From assembly GCA_017524725.1 (NCBI GenBank), contig JAFXUZ010000085.1:1-45556 (forward strand): a DNA stretch of 45,556 nucleotides, given 5' to 3'. Within the stretch, counting starts at the first letter, position 1. Each line of letters begins with the position of its first letter. Made by a program: the position numbers and the translations under genes. Below, piece after piece: positions 24,670 to 33,478 of the stretch. Under the pieces are notes generated by a model. The model was not told where the DNA came from and made no database searches. It saw nothing but the letters and a program-made list of their open reading frames with translations. This DNA comes from Clostridia bacterium. GTDB taxonomy: Bacteria > Bacillota > Clostridia > Christensenellales > Aristaeellaceae.

Positions 24670-26151
24670 ATGCAGACCGTAAAAGTGCGCCTGGACGGCT
24701 CCGGCGGGATGCCGATGCCCGAGAAGATCCTCAAAACCGTTTACGCTTCCGGCATGGATTTTGAACCGGACGAGCGCCGCATGCGCATCGCGCCCGACGG
24801 CACCGTTGAACTGCAGGTGACCAAATCGCCCTATATGATCCACGCGAGGATCCGGGTGCCCCTGTACGGGCAATTGTGGGTGATGGCGGACGGCCTGGGC
24901 GAAGGCTACCGGGGCGATTTTGTGGACTTTGTTTCCGAGGCGGTGCGGACATACATCGCCTGGGCCCGGCGCTTTTCCGAAGGTATTTCCCTGCCGGTGG
25001 AGATCCGGGCCCACCTGGATGCGGCCGTCGAGTTCGAGCACCTGGCCAACCGGGGCATGGATACGCCGGACAACCGGCTCTACGCCCTGTCCCACGCGAT
25101 ATACGCGGCCGAAGGGGCGCTTGCGGAACAGGCACGGCAAAGCCTGTCGCCCCGGGGAGACCTGCTGCTCGGCTGCAATTTTTTCAGGTTCACGTCGCCT
25201 TCTTCCCGGTACGCCAGGTTTTTTGCCGACGCGTTCAATTTCGCGACCCTGCCGTTTTATTCCGGGCGGACGGCGCCGAAGCGGGGGCAGTATGATTATT
25301 CCTATATCGATCACGCCCTTTCATTCCTGACCGAAAAGGGGATCACGCCCAAGGGACATCCGCTTTTCTTCGGCCATAAAGAGGTCAACCCGGGTTGGAT
25401 GTTCGGCCTGCCTTATCCGGAGCTTCGGCGGGAGGCGGCTGCCGTCGCCCGGCACCATGTCGAGACCTACCGGGGCGTGATCGATATCTGGGACGCCATG
25501 AACGAGGCTCACGACTGGGCCAACTGCTTTGAACTGAGCCAAAGCCAGCTGGTAGACCTGACCCGCGCCACCACGGACGCCCTGCGGGAAGGCAACGACA
25601 GGGCGGTGTCCGTTGTGAACGTGTGCCTGCCCTTTGCCGAGTATGCGGCGGGACGCTACAACTGCTACGGGGCGCTGCCGGAGCATCTGCGTTCCCCCCT
25701 GAAGTATCTGCGGACGATCATCGAAGCGGGGGTGGATTTTGACGTTGTGGGCATCCAGCTGTATTTTCCCGGCCGCGACATGGTGGCCGTCTCCCGGATG
25801 CTGGACGCGTACAAGGCGCTGGGAAAGCCCATCCATATCACGGAAATGGGCGTGAACGGCGGCTTCCGGGTGAAGGAGAATGCCGGAAGCGGATGGTCCC
25901 AGCTGGATATGTCGGACGGAACCTGGCACGGGGGCTGGAACGAACATACCCAGGCGGACTGGCTGGAGCAGTTTTACACCGTCGCGGCGGCCCGCGGGGA
26001 GATCCGGGCGCTGACCTGGTGGGATTTCATCGAACCCAGTTTCTCCGGCAACGGCGCGTTCCTGTATGAGGACGAAAACCCGAGGGAAATATACTTCCGC
26101 TTCCGGGCTCTCAAGCCCCAGCTTGTGCAGATGTCAGGACATGATGCGTGA
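24670..26151 (+). CDS. Glycoside hydrolase family 10-like enzyme (xylanase type), intracellular
   Basis: 493 aa. The C-terminal (beta/alpha)8 barrel carries GH10 marks: IDIWDAMNEAHDW (acid/base Glu ~280) and KPIHITEMGVNGG (nucleophile Glu ~395), then ALTWWDFIEP. The first ~165 residues are an extra N-terminal region with no signal peptide. GH10 enzymes cut beta-1,4-xylan; an intracellular one would act on imported xylo-oligosaccharides or on xylose-containing pectin fragments. GGAAAGGAAG is upstream. It ends 35 bases before the third LRR gene. Confidence 0.85.
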   Translation: MQTVKVRLDGSGGMPMPEKILKTVYASGMDFEPDERRMRIAPDGTVELQVTKSPYMIHARIRVPLYGQLWVMADGLGEGYRGDFVDFVSEAVRTYIAWARRFSEGISLPVEIRAHLDAAVEFEHLANRGMDTPDNRLYALSHAIYAAEGALAEQARQSLSPRGDLLLGCNFFRFTSPSSRYARFFADAFNFATLPFYSGRTAPKRGQYDYSYIDHALSFLTEKGITPKGHPLFFGHKEVNPGWMFGLPYPELRREAAAVARHHVETYRGVIDIWDAMNEAHDWANCFELSQSQLVDLTRATTDALREGNDRAVSVVNVCLPFAEYAAGRYNCYGALPEHLRSPLKYLRTIIEAGVDFDVVGIQLYFPGRDMVAVSRMLDAYKALGKPIHITEMGVNGGFRVKENAGSGWSQLDMSDGTWHGGWNEHTQADWLEQFYTVAAARGEIRALTWWDFIEPSFSGNGAFLYEDENPREIYFRFRALKPQLVQMSGHDA

Positions 26152-26186
26152 TATGACGCAGACTGATCGGAAGGGGCGGGTTAAAA

Positions 26187-27668
26187 ATGATGAGGAAGTT
26201 TTTCTTATTGACGGCGGGGGTCCTGCTGCTGTTTCTTTCCCTGAATGCCGCCGCAGGGGAGGCGGCCTATACCTGCGGCGATTATGAGTATGCCCTGGCG
26301 GCGGACGGCTCCGCGGTGATCACAAAATACACGGACCATTCCTTCCGGTACGGGATCGAGCTGAGTATCCCCTCGCAGTTGGACGGGTATCCGGTGAGAG
26401 CCGTCGGGGAGGGCGCCTTTATGTACTGTGAGAACCTTGCCGGCGTCACGGTGCCTTCCGGCGTCACCTCCGTCGGTGCGTGGGCTTTCGACGGCTGCAT
26501 GAACCTTGCAAGGATCTCGCTGCCGGAAACCCTGACGGCCATCGGGGACGGCGCTTTCTATGACTGTTCCCTCCTGGATTCGTTCACTGTTCCGGACAGC
26601 GTGACCGAGGTGGGCGAAAATCCCTGGAGCGGGTGTTCGAATCTTGGGAACATTACAGTCTCCGGGACCCATCCGGCGCTGGAGACGGACGACGGCCTTT
26701 TGTACAGCAGGGTGGACCGGAGCCTTTTGTGGTGCCCGATGAACAGGGAAGGCGCCATCACTGTCAAACAGGGTACCCGGATCATTGGCGGGAGCGCCTT
26801 CCGGGTGTGCTCCGCCGTGACGGAGGTCATTCTGCCGGAAGGAGTCAGGGCCATTGAAGAGAACGCGTTCGGGGCGTGCTACGCGCTGACGAATATCAAT
26901 TTCCCCGAAGGCCTGCTATTTGTCGGCGAATCCGCGTTCAACACCTGCATGTGCCTGGCCGAAGCGGATCTTCCGGACACCGTCACATATATTGGCGACG
27001 CGGCGTTCAGCTGGTGTGACGGCCTGGCCGCCCTCCATATCCCCTCCGGCCTGACAGCCATCGGGGACAATACCTTCAGCGACTGCTGCAGCCTGACGCG
27101 GGCGATCATTCCGGAGGGCGTCACGTCCATCGGGGAAGGCGCGTTCCTTGACTGTATGAATCTGAAGGAAGTGTCGATCCCGTACAGCGTCACGTCCATC
27201 GGATCGTCCGCTTTCAGCATGTGTTTCGCGCTGACGGAGGTGGTACTGCCGGAAGGCCTGACCGCCGTCAAAAGCCATACCTTCGGCTACTGCACGGCCC
27301 TTGAAAGCGTCACCGTTCCTCGCAGTGTGAAAAGCATCGGTAATTATGCGTTCAACATGTGTGAAAACCTGAAAAACGTGGATTATTTGGGTACGGAGGA
27401 CGAATGGAAGGCCGTTTCCGTCGGCGAATACAACACGTTCCTGACAGACGCTTCTTTCCATTACCGTTCCGCGCCGATGATCGTCCTTCCCGCTTCCCTG
27501 ACGGTGATCGGGGAGGAAGCGTTCGCAGGCTTTCCTGCAGGCGCTGTGGTATTCGTGCCCGGTTCGGTGGTCTTCATTGACGACACTGCCTTTAGCCCGG
27601 GCACCGTCATCACCGCGCCGGAGGGAAGCTATGCCGCGCAATGGGCGGCGGAACACGGCTTTGACTGA
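26187..27668 (+). CDS. BspA-type leucine-rich-repeat exported protein (third, longer)
   Basis: 493 aa. Signal peptide MMRKFFLLTAGVLLLFLS, then about fourteen LRR_5/BspA repeats of ~23 residues with the framework IP.GVT.IG..AF..C..L..V, for example IPEGVTSIGEGAFLDCMNL. Near the C-terminus one repeat is replaced by VDYLGTEDEWKAVSVGEYN, a segment often found in this family. The product is exported and probably binds glycan or protein. It follows the intracellular glycosidases directly, so it could be an accessory binder for the same polysaccharide, or it may only share the strand. Two adjacent ATG codons make the start uncertain by one residue. Confidence 0.85.
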   Translation: MMRKFFLLTAGVLLLFLSLNAAAGEAAYTCGDYEYALAADGSAVITKYTDHSFRYGIELSIPSQLDGYPVRAVGEGAFMYCENLAGVTVPSGVTSVGAWAFDGCMNLARISLPETLTAIGDGAFYDCSLLDSFTVPDSVTEVGENPWSGCSNLGNITVSGTHPALETDDGLLYSRVDRSLLWCPMNREGAITVKQGTRIIGGSAFRVCSAVTEVILPEGVRAIEENAFGACYALTNINFPEGLLFVGESAFNTCMCLAEADLPDTVTYIGDAAFSWCDGLAALHIPSGLTAIGDNTFSDCCSLTRAIIPEGVTSIGEGAFLDCMNLKEVSIPYSVTSIGSSAFSMCFALTEVVLPEGLTAVKSHTFGYCTALESVTVPRSVKSIGNYAFNMCENLKNVDYLGTEDEWKAVSVGEYNTFLTDASFHYRSAPMIVLPASLTVIGEEAFAGFPAGAVVFVPGSVVFIDDTAFSPGTVITAPEGSYAAQWAAEHGFD

Positions 27669-27700
27669 GGCGCGGACAGCCGTCGGGCCGAAAGAACATC

Positions 27701-27729
27701 TTGCGCAGATGCCTGATCCTTTATATAAT
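27701..27729 (+). promoter_or_regulatory. Promoter of proS
   Basis: TTGCGC (27701-27706), 17 bases, TATAAT (27724-27729). The expected start is near 27736, which gives a ~120-base leader containing the T-box-like element. Confidence 0.65.
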
Positions 27730-27735
27730 ATCCAC

Positions 27736-27835
27736 TGCATGAGTTACAGGGCAGAAAGACGGCGGCAGGATGCCGTCGGGCAAGGTGGTACATCAAAGCG
27801 GCAGCCTCGTCCCTGCAGGGACGGGGCTGCTTTAA
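27736..27835 (+). promoter_or_regulatory. Short T-box-like leader of proS with terminator
   Basis: Hairpin GACGGC-GGCAGGAT-GCCGTC is followed by AAGGTGGTAC (27782-27791), close to the T-box consensus AGGGTGGNACCGCG. The TGGT would pair with the ACCA end of tRNA-Pro. Next comes a 13-bp hairpin, GCAGCCTCGTCCC-TGCA-GGGACGGGGCTGC (27801-27830), then TTTAA: a terminator of the C-G-T-C-C-C type common in T-boxes. The gene is proS, a classic T-box target. Only about 45 bases precede the T-box, so a normal specifier stem I does not fit. Confidence 0.65.
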
Positions 27836-27855
27836 CAAACCCGGGAGGTCACATT

Positions 27856-29583
27856 ATGAAGGTCAGCAATCTTGTATCCAAGCGTTTCAAGGAAACCCCG
27901 GCGGACTGCCAGATCGCCAGCCAGGCGCTGATGATCCGTGGCGGATATATCAAGCCCGTGGGCAACGGCATCTTTACGCTGCTGCCCATTATGAAGCGCA
28001 TCACCTCGAAGATCGAAAACATCATCCGCCAGGAAATGGACCGTATTGACGGCCAGGAAGTGCTGTTCCCGGTCACGATGCCCGCGGACCTGTGGCGCAG
28101 ATCGGGCCGGTTTGATTCCATCGGTCCGGAACTGCTGCGGTTCAGGGACCGTTCCGGGGCGGATATGGTCCTTGGCATGACCCATGAGGAGGCAGCAGTG
28201 CATTTGATGACGGATGTGGCTGATTCCTACACCCAGTATCCGTTCATGATCTACCAGATCCAGACAAAATTCCGGGACGAACCCCGCTGCCGCGGCGGAT
28301 TGATCCGGGTGCGTGAATTCACGATGAAGGACGCCTATTCCTTCCACACCTCCCAGGAGGACCTGGAGCGGTACTATATGCGCTGCTACGAGGCGTATAA
28401 CCGCATCTACGCGCACTGCGGCGTACCGGAAGTGGTGGCTGTGGCCAGCGACAGCGGTATGATGGGCGGCAAGGTGAGCCATGAATACATGCTGCTGACC
28501 GATGTGGGGGAGGACTCCATCGTGCTGTGCCGTAACTGCGATTACCGGGCGAATATGGAAGCGGCCCCCTGCCTTGTGACCAATGAGCCGGGTGAAGCCG
28601 CGCCGCTTGAAAAGGTGGAAACGCCGAACATCAGGACCATCGAAGAACTGTGCGGATTCCTGAAGATCTCTCCCAAAAAGACCTGCAAGGCCGTCATGTA
28701 CCAGCGCAATGCGGACGATTCCTTTGTGGTCGTGTTCCTCCGCGGCGATCTGGACGTGAACGAAACCAAGCTGCGCAATTTCCTGAAGGCGGAAGTGCAT
28801 CCGGCGGTTGTGACCGAGGACAGCGGCATCCACGCGGGATTCACCGGCCCCATCGGCCTGCCGGAAGGGGTTGCCGTGGTATATGACAGATCCCTGAAGG
28901 GTATCGACTGGCTTGCCACCGGCGCCTGTGAAGACGACAGGCACTATATCGGCTTCAACATCGCCCGGGATATCGGCGAGGTGGAATATGCGGACGTGGC
29001 CAAAGCCTTTGACGGCGGCATCTGCCCGGTGTGCGGCAAGCCCTCAGTCCATACCAAACGCGGCATCGAGGTGGGCAACATCTTCCAGCTGGGGACCAGG
29101 TATACCGAGGCCATGGACATGACCTATGTGGACCGGGACGGAAGCCTGAAGCACCCGATCATGGGCTGCTACGGCATCGGCGTGGGCCGCCTGGCTGCCT
29201 CTGTCTGCGAGGCGCACCACGACGAATACGGCCCCATCTGGCCCATGAGCATCGCACCTTGGCATGTGCAGATCTGCTCCCTGCGGGCTGACCAGGAGGA
29301 AGTGGGGGAGACGAGCCGGAAACTGTACGACGCCCTGACTGCCCGCGGGATCGAGGTGCTTTGGGACAACCGCGCCGTTTCAGCCGGCGTGATGTTCTCC
29401 GACGCGGACCTGTTCGGCGTCCCGCTGCGCGTGGTCGTCAGCCCCAAAGGCCTGAAGAACGGCACCGTCGAGATCGCGGCCCGGGACAAGTCCATGAAGG
29501 AGGCGGTGTCCGTGGCTGAAGCCGGGGATTTCGTGGTCCGATATATTAAAGACGCCCTGGCCAGGCTGGACTGCCGGCCGTGA
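27856..29583 (+). CDS. proS: Prolyl-tRNA synthetase (bacterial ProS with editing domain)
   Basis: 575 aa, the usual length for the bacterial type. It charges tRNA-Pro with proline in the cytoplasm. Class II motif 2 is FRDEPRCRGGLIRVREFTMK; motif 3 is GCYGIGVGRLAAS. An inserted YbaK-like editing domain lies at ~230-390 (FLRGDLDVNETKLRNFLKAE), and the anticodon-binding domain is C-terminal (WDNRAVSAGVMFSDADLFGV). GGGAGG seven to eight bases before the ATG at 27856 sets the start. It lies behind a T-box-like leader, so it is probably induced by uncharged tRNA-Pro. Confidence 0.97.
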   Translation: MKVSNLVSKRFKETPADCQIASQALMIRGGYIKPVGNGIFTLLPIMKRITSKIENIIRQEMDRIDGQEVLFPVTMPADLWRRSGRFDSIGPELLRFRDRSGADMVLGMTHEEAAVHLMTDVADSYTQYPFMIYQIQTKFRDEPRCRGGLIRVREFTMKDAYSFHTSQEDLERYYMRCYEAYNRIYAHCGVPEVVAVASDSGMMGGKVSHEYMLLTDVGEDSIVLCRNCDYRANMEAAPCLVTNEPGEAAPLEKVETPNIRTIEELCGFLKISPKKTCKAVMYQRNADDSFVVVFLRGDLDVNETKLRNFLKAEVHPAVVTEDSGIHAGFTGPIGLPEGVAVVYDRSLKGIDWLATGACEDDRHYIGFNIARDIGEVEYADVAKAFDGGICPVCGKPSVHTKRGIEVGNIFQLGTRYTEAMDMTYVDRDGSLKHPIMGCYGIGVGRLAASVCEAHHDEYGPIWPMSIAPWHVQICSLRADQEEVGETSRKLYDALTARGIEVLWDNRAVSAGVMFSDADLFGVPLRVVVSPKGLKNGTVEIAARDKSMKEAVSVAEAGDFVVRYIKDALARLDCRP

Positions 29584-29722
29584 TCCCCCTCCGCAACCAT
29601 TCCCGCCGCCGGTGAAAACCAGCGGTTTTATCCATGAATCAGCGGATGGGCTGTGCACAGGCATCTTTGTGCTTTTCGACGCCGGTATTTCGAAAAAAAC
29701 ATCCCGCAAGGAGACGGAACGC

Positions 29723-30439
29723 ATGGATATCACGCTCTCTTTTCTGCTCTTTTCCTTTATCATCCTGCTGTACTGGGTCATTACGGAGCTGTTCACTTTC
29801 TTCTTCCGTTTAACGGGGCTGCCGGACGACCGCGCCCGCTTTCAGGTGCTCTCGCTTTTGACCGGTACGGGCTTTACCACGCGGGAGAGCGAATTGATCC
29901 TGGGTTCCCGCCGCAGGCGGAGGCTGGCGCGCGTCACCATGCTTTTCGGGTATGTGTTCAACGTGACCATCGTATCAGCGCTTGTCAACGTGTTTTTATC
30001 CATGAAGCTCGTTCATTTCGGGGCCCAGTATATCGGCGTCCTGATCCCCCTGTGTACAGTCGGGGTGATCTTTGTTTTTCTGCGTGTCCCGAAGATCCGC
30101 GCCTGGGGCGAAAACCTGTTCCGGCGCATGGCGGACCGCATTTTTGACCAGCAGGAGACCTTCAACGCCGTGATGCTGCTGGACTACATCGGCTCCGAAT
30201 CCATTGTACAGGTGACGCTCCGCCATATCCCGGAGGAATACCGCGGCCTGAGCCTGGCCGAGACCCGGCTTAGGGCCGAGACCGGCATCCTGGTGATGCT
30301 TGTGGAGCACCGGGGCGGAAAGACCATGCCGGCCCAGGCGGATACGGTGTTTGAGGAGGGGGACAAGCTGACCGTTTTCGGGAATTATTCCGTGATATGC
30401 GGGACTTTCCACGCAAAAGAGCATTTCGCGGACGACTGA
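29723..30439 (+). CDS. Membrane protein with TrkA_C (RCK_C) domain
   Basis: 238 aa. Three predicted membrane helices in the first ~115 residues (SFLLFSFIILLYWVITELFT; MLFGYVFNVTIVSALVNVFL; YIGVLIPLCTVGVIFVFLRV) and a C-terminal RCK_C domain (~150-235, EYRGLSLAETRLRAETGILV, then EEGDKLTVFGN). RCK_C domains bind small ligands and gate K+ or anion transporters, so it is probably regulatory for ion or solute transport. AAGGAG lies about ten bases before the ATG. It follows proS by 139 bases. Confidence 0.8.
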   Translation: MDITLSFLLFSFIILLYWVITELFTFFFRLTGLPDDRARFQVLSLLTGTGFTTRESELILGSRRRRRLARVTMLFGYVFNVTIVSALVNVFLSMKLVHFGAQYIGVLIPLCTVGVIFVFLRVPKIRAWGENLFRRMADRIFDQQETFNAVMLLDYIGSESIVQVTLRHIPEEYRGLSLAETRLRAETGILVMLVEHRGGKTMPAQADTVFEEGDKLTVFGNYSVICGTFHAKEHFADD

Positions 30440-30566
30440 AGCACAGGGATGCTGCCGGAGAAAGTTCTTTTTGACAGGCTATTTTTGATGGATCGCCGAA
30501 GAGAGCCACTACGAGCGACCGGAATAAACGGATGGGATGCGCCGACGCCGGGAGAAAACCTAAAGA

Positions 30567-31892
30567 TCATCCTGCCCTGTATATATGCTTGTATTTCCCG
30601 CTGACCGGATCGGCCTGCGGGGGCAGGCTTGACAGCGTGATCTCCAGATGATCCATGCCCCTGTCCTGAAAGAAGGAGCGCAGTGCACATTGGGCCTCTT
30701 CAAATGCCGCTTCCCTGTGATCGCTGTTTAACCGCAGCTCCAGTCGGGCGGGCCCTGTCTGGACCAGCTGGAATCTTCTGACGGACTTTATTTCTTCAAG
30801 GATCTTGTACAGGGACATCGGCGCGATCTTTACGCCGTTTTCAAACAAAAGCATATCGTCGGTGCGGCCCTCGATCTCAAGCCACCGGGAATTTTTGCCG
30901 CAGGCGCATTTTTCATGATGAAGGATGATCCGGTCCGTCAGTTCGTAGCGGATGAAAGGCTGGATGCTGTTCGCCAGGTTGGTGACCAGCACCTTGTCGG
31001 ACAGAACGCCATTCCCCACGGGCCGGCAGTGTTCATCCACCGGCTCCACGATCACCCAGTCCTCGTTGATATGCAGATGCCCCTGTGAACATTCGCAGGC
31101 GATCTCCCCGGCCTCCGTGCAGGAATAGTGCGTCTGCACATAGCACCCAAAACGATCCGACAGTTTTTTTCGGACGGCGTCGGTCAAAAGCTCCCCGCCG
31201 GTGATCACCACATCCGGGCGGATCGTAAGTTCCCCATAATCAGCCAGCAAGGCAAGGTTGGACGGATATCCGCTGAGCATGGCGGGCCGGAAGGCATTGA
31301 GCTTTCGGATGATCTCCTCCTCCGGGGCGTTGACGTCGACGGTGATCTTTGTCTGCCTGCCGGGCATTTTCAACTGGAGATAACGGGACATCCCGCAGGC
31401 CAGGTAAAAACCGTAATCGGCAAAAACGCCGGCCGTCCTTTTGCCGTGGCGCATAAAGGCCCTGAAGTCCTCGGGCCGCGCAAACGTCCGGAGGGCCGCG
31501 ACGGCGGAGGAAACGTCGATGCACCCTTTGTCATAGAGCACGAGGGCGGGATTGCCCGTGGAACCGGAAGTCCTGAAAACCAGGTATTTTCCGTCGAGCA
31601 TCCTCCCGACGTTGTCCGGGTCCTCGCAGAAGGCGTCGACCGCTTTCATCGTGACATGCCGGTCGGTCACGACCTGGTCAAAATTCTCCATCAGTTGGGG
31701 TTTGCTGACGGGCGGCAGATCTGCAAGGTGAAAATCATCGCCGATATTGCCGTACAGGCTTTGGTAGAACGGGCTGTTTTTCCGGGCGTGATCGACCAGT
31801 TTCTTCAGTCTGCGCTGCTGTACTTGCGCCAGCTTTTCCCCGGAAAGGTTATTGCCCCTGTGGGTCTTAATCATTGCACTGATCAGGCTCAT
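30567..31892 (-). CDS. Phenylacetate-CoA ligase-like adenylate-forming enzyme (PaaK/CapK family)
   Basis: 441 aa. ANL superfamily: P-loop FRTSGSTGNPALVLY (~110), ITGGELLTD (~235), HYSCTEAGEIACEC (~260) and the C-terminal GRTDDMLLFENGVKIAP. It activates a carboxylic acid as acyl-AMP and usually joins it to CoA or a carrier; the substrate cannot be told from sequence. A cysteine pair (KCACGK) just before GRTDD could bind metal, as in some PaaK-like proteins. It is downstream of no recognised pathway gene; the GNAT gene lies 47 bases upstream on the same strand. Confidence 0.85.
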   Translation of the reverse strand: MSLISAMIKTHRGNNLSGEKLAQVQQRRLKKLVDHARKNSPFYQSLYGNIGDDFHLADLPPVSKPQLMENFDQVVTDRHVTMKAVDAFCEDPDNVGRMLDGKYLVFRTSGSTGNPALVLYDKGCIDVSSAVAALRTFARPEDFRAFMRHGKRTAGVFADYGFYLACGMSRYLQLKMPGRQTKITVDVNAPEEEIIRKLNAFRPAMLSGYPSNLALLADYGELTIRPDVVITGGELLTDAVRKKLSDRFGCYVQTHYSCTEAGEIACECSQGHLHINEDWVIVEPVDEHCRPVGNGVLSDKVLVTNLANSIQPFIRYELTDRIILHHEKCACGKNSRWLEIEGRTDDMLLFENGVKIAPMSLYKILEEIKSVRRFQLVQTGPARLELRLNSDHREAAFEEAQCALRSFFQDRGMDHLEITLSSLPPQADPVSGKYKHIYRAG

Positions 31893-31939
31893 ATCGTTCT
31901 CTCCGTTATCATTTTTTTGCGGGATCGGCGCGGTCGATT

Positions 31940-32446
31940 TTATCCGTCCAGCTGATAGAGGTAGGATATCATGTCATAATCCCGGTCTCCCCATCGATGA
32001 GAACCCGTTATATATGTTTTGCCGCCCATTTTCTCATAAAATTTCCTGGCTTCAACATTTTCTTTCAGGCACCATACGATCATTTTTTTCCTGCCTGCCG
32101 CCCTGAAAAAATCGATCGAATTCTGAAACAGAGCCCGTCCTATGCCGTTTTTTCTTTTTGCGGATCTTACATACAAAGCGACTATTTCACAGTCTGCCGG
32201 GTCTTCGCCGGCCGTCTCGTTCCATGCAAAACCAAGTATCTCCTTCCCGGATTCCGCGACCGTATATTTCTGGTATCTCTTTACTTCCCTTTGATACCGG
32301 CTTTCCACGCTCATGGAATCAAGAAAATCGCTGTCTATGATGCCCCTGTACGCGGTTTTCCAGTCTTCGACAAGGATCTCCGCGATCTGCAGGGCATCAT
32401 CCCTTACGGCCTTTCTGATGATCATCTGTTCGTGGGGGTTATCCAT
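31940..32446 (-). CDS. GNAT-family N-acetyltransferase
   Basis: 168 aa. Typical GNAT order: RKAVRDDALQIAEILVEDW (N-terminal helix), CEIVALYVRSAKRKNGIGRA (strand 4 and the acetyl-CoA pyrophosphate loop, R-x-x-G-I-G-R), VEARKFYEKMGGKTY at the end. It transfers an acetyl group to an unknown amine. The ATG at 32446 is preferred because GAGGTGA lies eight bases upstream; the frame extends back to 32533 without another ribosome site. It precedes the PaaK-like gene. Confidence 0.88.
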   Translation of the reverse strand: MDNPHEQMIIRKAVRDDALQIAEILVEDWKTAYRGIIDSDFLDSMSVESRYQREVKRYQKYTVAESGKEILGFAWNETAGEDPADCEIVALYVRSAKRKNGIGRALFQNSIDFFRAAGRKKMIVWCLKENVEARKFYEKMGGKTYITGSHRWGDRDYDMISYLYQLDG

Positions 32447-32682
32447 ACATGGGATCACCTCTTTGCCTGTCTCCCGGGCCATATGACCGGGGATCCGGAC
32501 CGCCCATAGGGCCGGCCTGTGAGCAGGTGTCATGACAGAATAAAAAACTGCTGCCGGCGTAGGGACATCCCGGTTAAGGAGATATTATCACAGAAGGCCA
32601 TCGGAAACAATGGGAACTTCAGGAGAACAAACGGCGATCGCATGCTTTCAGGCTTATTTTCGCCGAACGGCCCCAAAAACAG

Positions 32683-32712
32683 TTGCACGCGGTTTGCCGG
32701 ATATGGTATACT
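32683..32712 (+). promoter_or_regulatory. Promoter of the NifU-like/GGGtGRT operon
   Basis: TTGCAC (32683-32688), 18 bases, TATACT (32707-32712), about 50 bases before the ATG with AGGAGGG between. The rest of the 32447-32682 intergenic region shows no gene. Confidence 0.6.
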
Positions 32713-32762
32713 GAACCGGTCATCCTTGATAAACACAACTTGAACAGGAGGGACAGAGTCAC

Positions 32763-33464
32763 ATGCAATACACCAAGGAAGTTGAAGACATGGTATGTGT
32801 CGCCAAAGGCCCCAACCATGGTCCCGCTCCCATCCCTGAAGAAGGCAAATGGATCCAGGCGAAGGAGATCAAAGACATTTCCGGATACACCCACGGCATC
32901 GGCTGGTGCGCGCCTCAGCAGGGCGCCTGCAAACTGAGCCTGAATGTGAAAAACGGCGTGATCGAAGAAGCCCTGGTCGAAACCATCGGCTGCTCCGGCA
33001 TGACCCATTCCGCCGCCATGGCCAGCGAGATCCTGCCCGGCAAGACCATCCTGGAAGCACTGAATACCGACCTGGTCTGCGACGCCATCAACACCGCCAT
33101 GCGGGAACTGTTCCTGCAGATCGTATACGGCCGCACCCAGAGCGCTTTCTCCGATGACGGTCTGCGCATCGGCGCCGGCCTGGAGGACCTGGGCAAGGGC
33201 CTGCGTTCCATGGTGGGCACCATGTACGGCACCAAGGAAAAGGGCACCCGCTACCTGGAGATGACCGAAGGTTACGTGGTCAAAATGGCCCTGGACAAGG
33301 ACGACCAGGTCTGCGGCTATCAGTTCCTGAGCCTCGGCAAGATGATGGACGCCATCAAGAAGGGCATGACTCCGAATGAGGCGTATGAGAAGAACCTGGG
33401 CACCTATGGCCGGTTCAAGGCTGAAGACGGCGCGGTCAAGTGGATCGACCCGCGTAAAGAATAA
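32763..33464 (+). CDS. NifU-like iron-sulfur scaffold homologue paired with GGGtGRT protein
   Basis: 233 aa. A NifU/IscU-like core (~45-110) contains HGIGWCAPQQGACKLSL and ETIGCSGMTHSAAMASEIL, giving three cysteines that could hold a cluster. The remainder, ~120-233, is specific to this family. It is found in anaerobic Clostridia next to the GGGtGRT protein, as here (14 bases apart). Its function is not established; a role in iron-sulfur or selenium/sulfur chemistry is a guess. The promoter is TTGCAC-18-TATACT and the site AGGAGGG. The codon use (many GGC, ATC, CTG) suggests high expression. Confidence 0.8.
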   Translation: MQYTKEVEDMVCVAKGPNHGPAPIPEEGKWIQAKEIKDISGYTHGIGWCAPQQGACKLSLNVKNGVIEEALVETIGCSGMTHSAAMASEILPGKTILEALNTDLVCDAINTAMRELFLQIVYGRTQSAFSDDGLRIGAGLEDLGKGLRSMVGTMYGTKEKGTRYLEMTEGYVVKMALDKDDQVCGYQFLSLGKMMDAIKKGMTPNEAYEKNLGTYGRFKAEDGAVKWIDPRKE

Positions 33465-33478
33465 AGGAGGCGCTGCAT

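Noticed and set aside
30440..30566. Possible gene between convergent TrkA_C and PaaK-like genes
   Set aside because: Only ~127 bases, no start with a ribosome site, and no similarity recognised.
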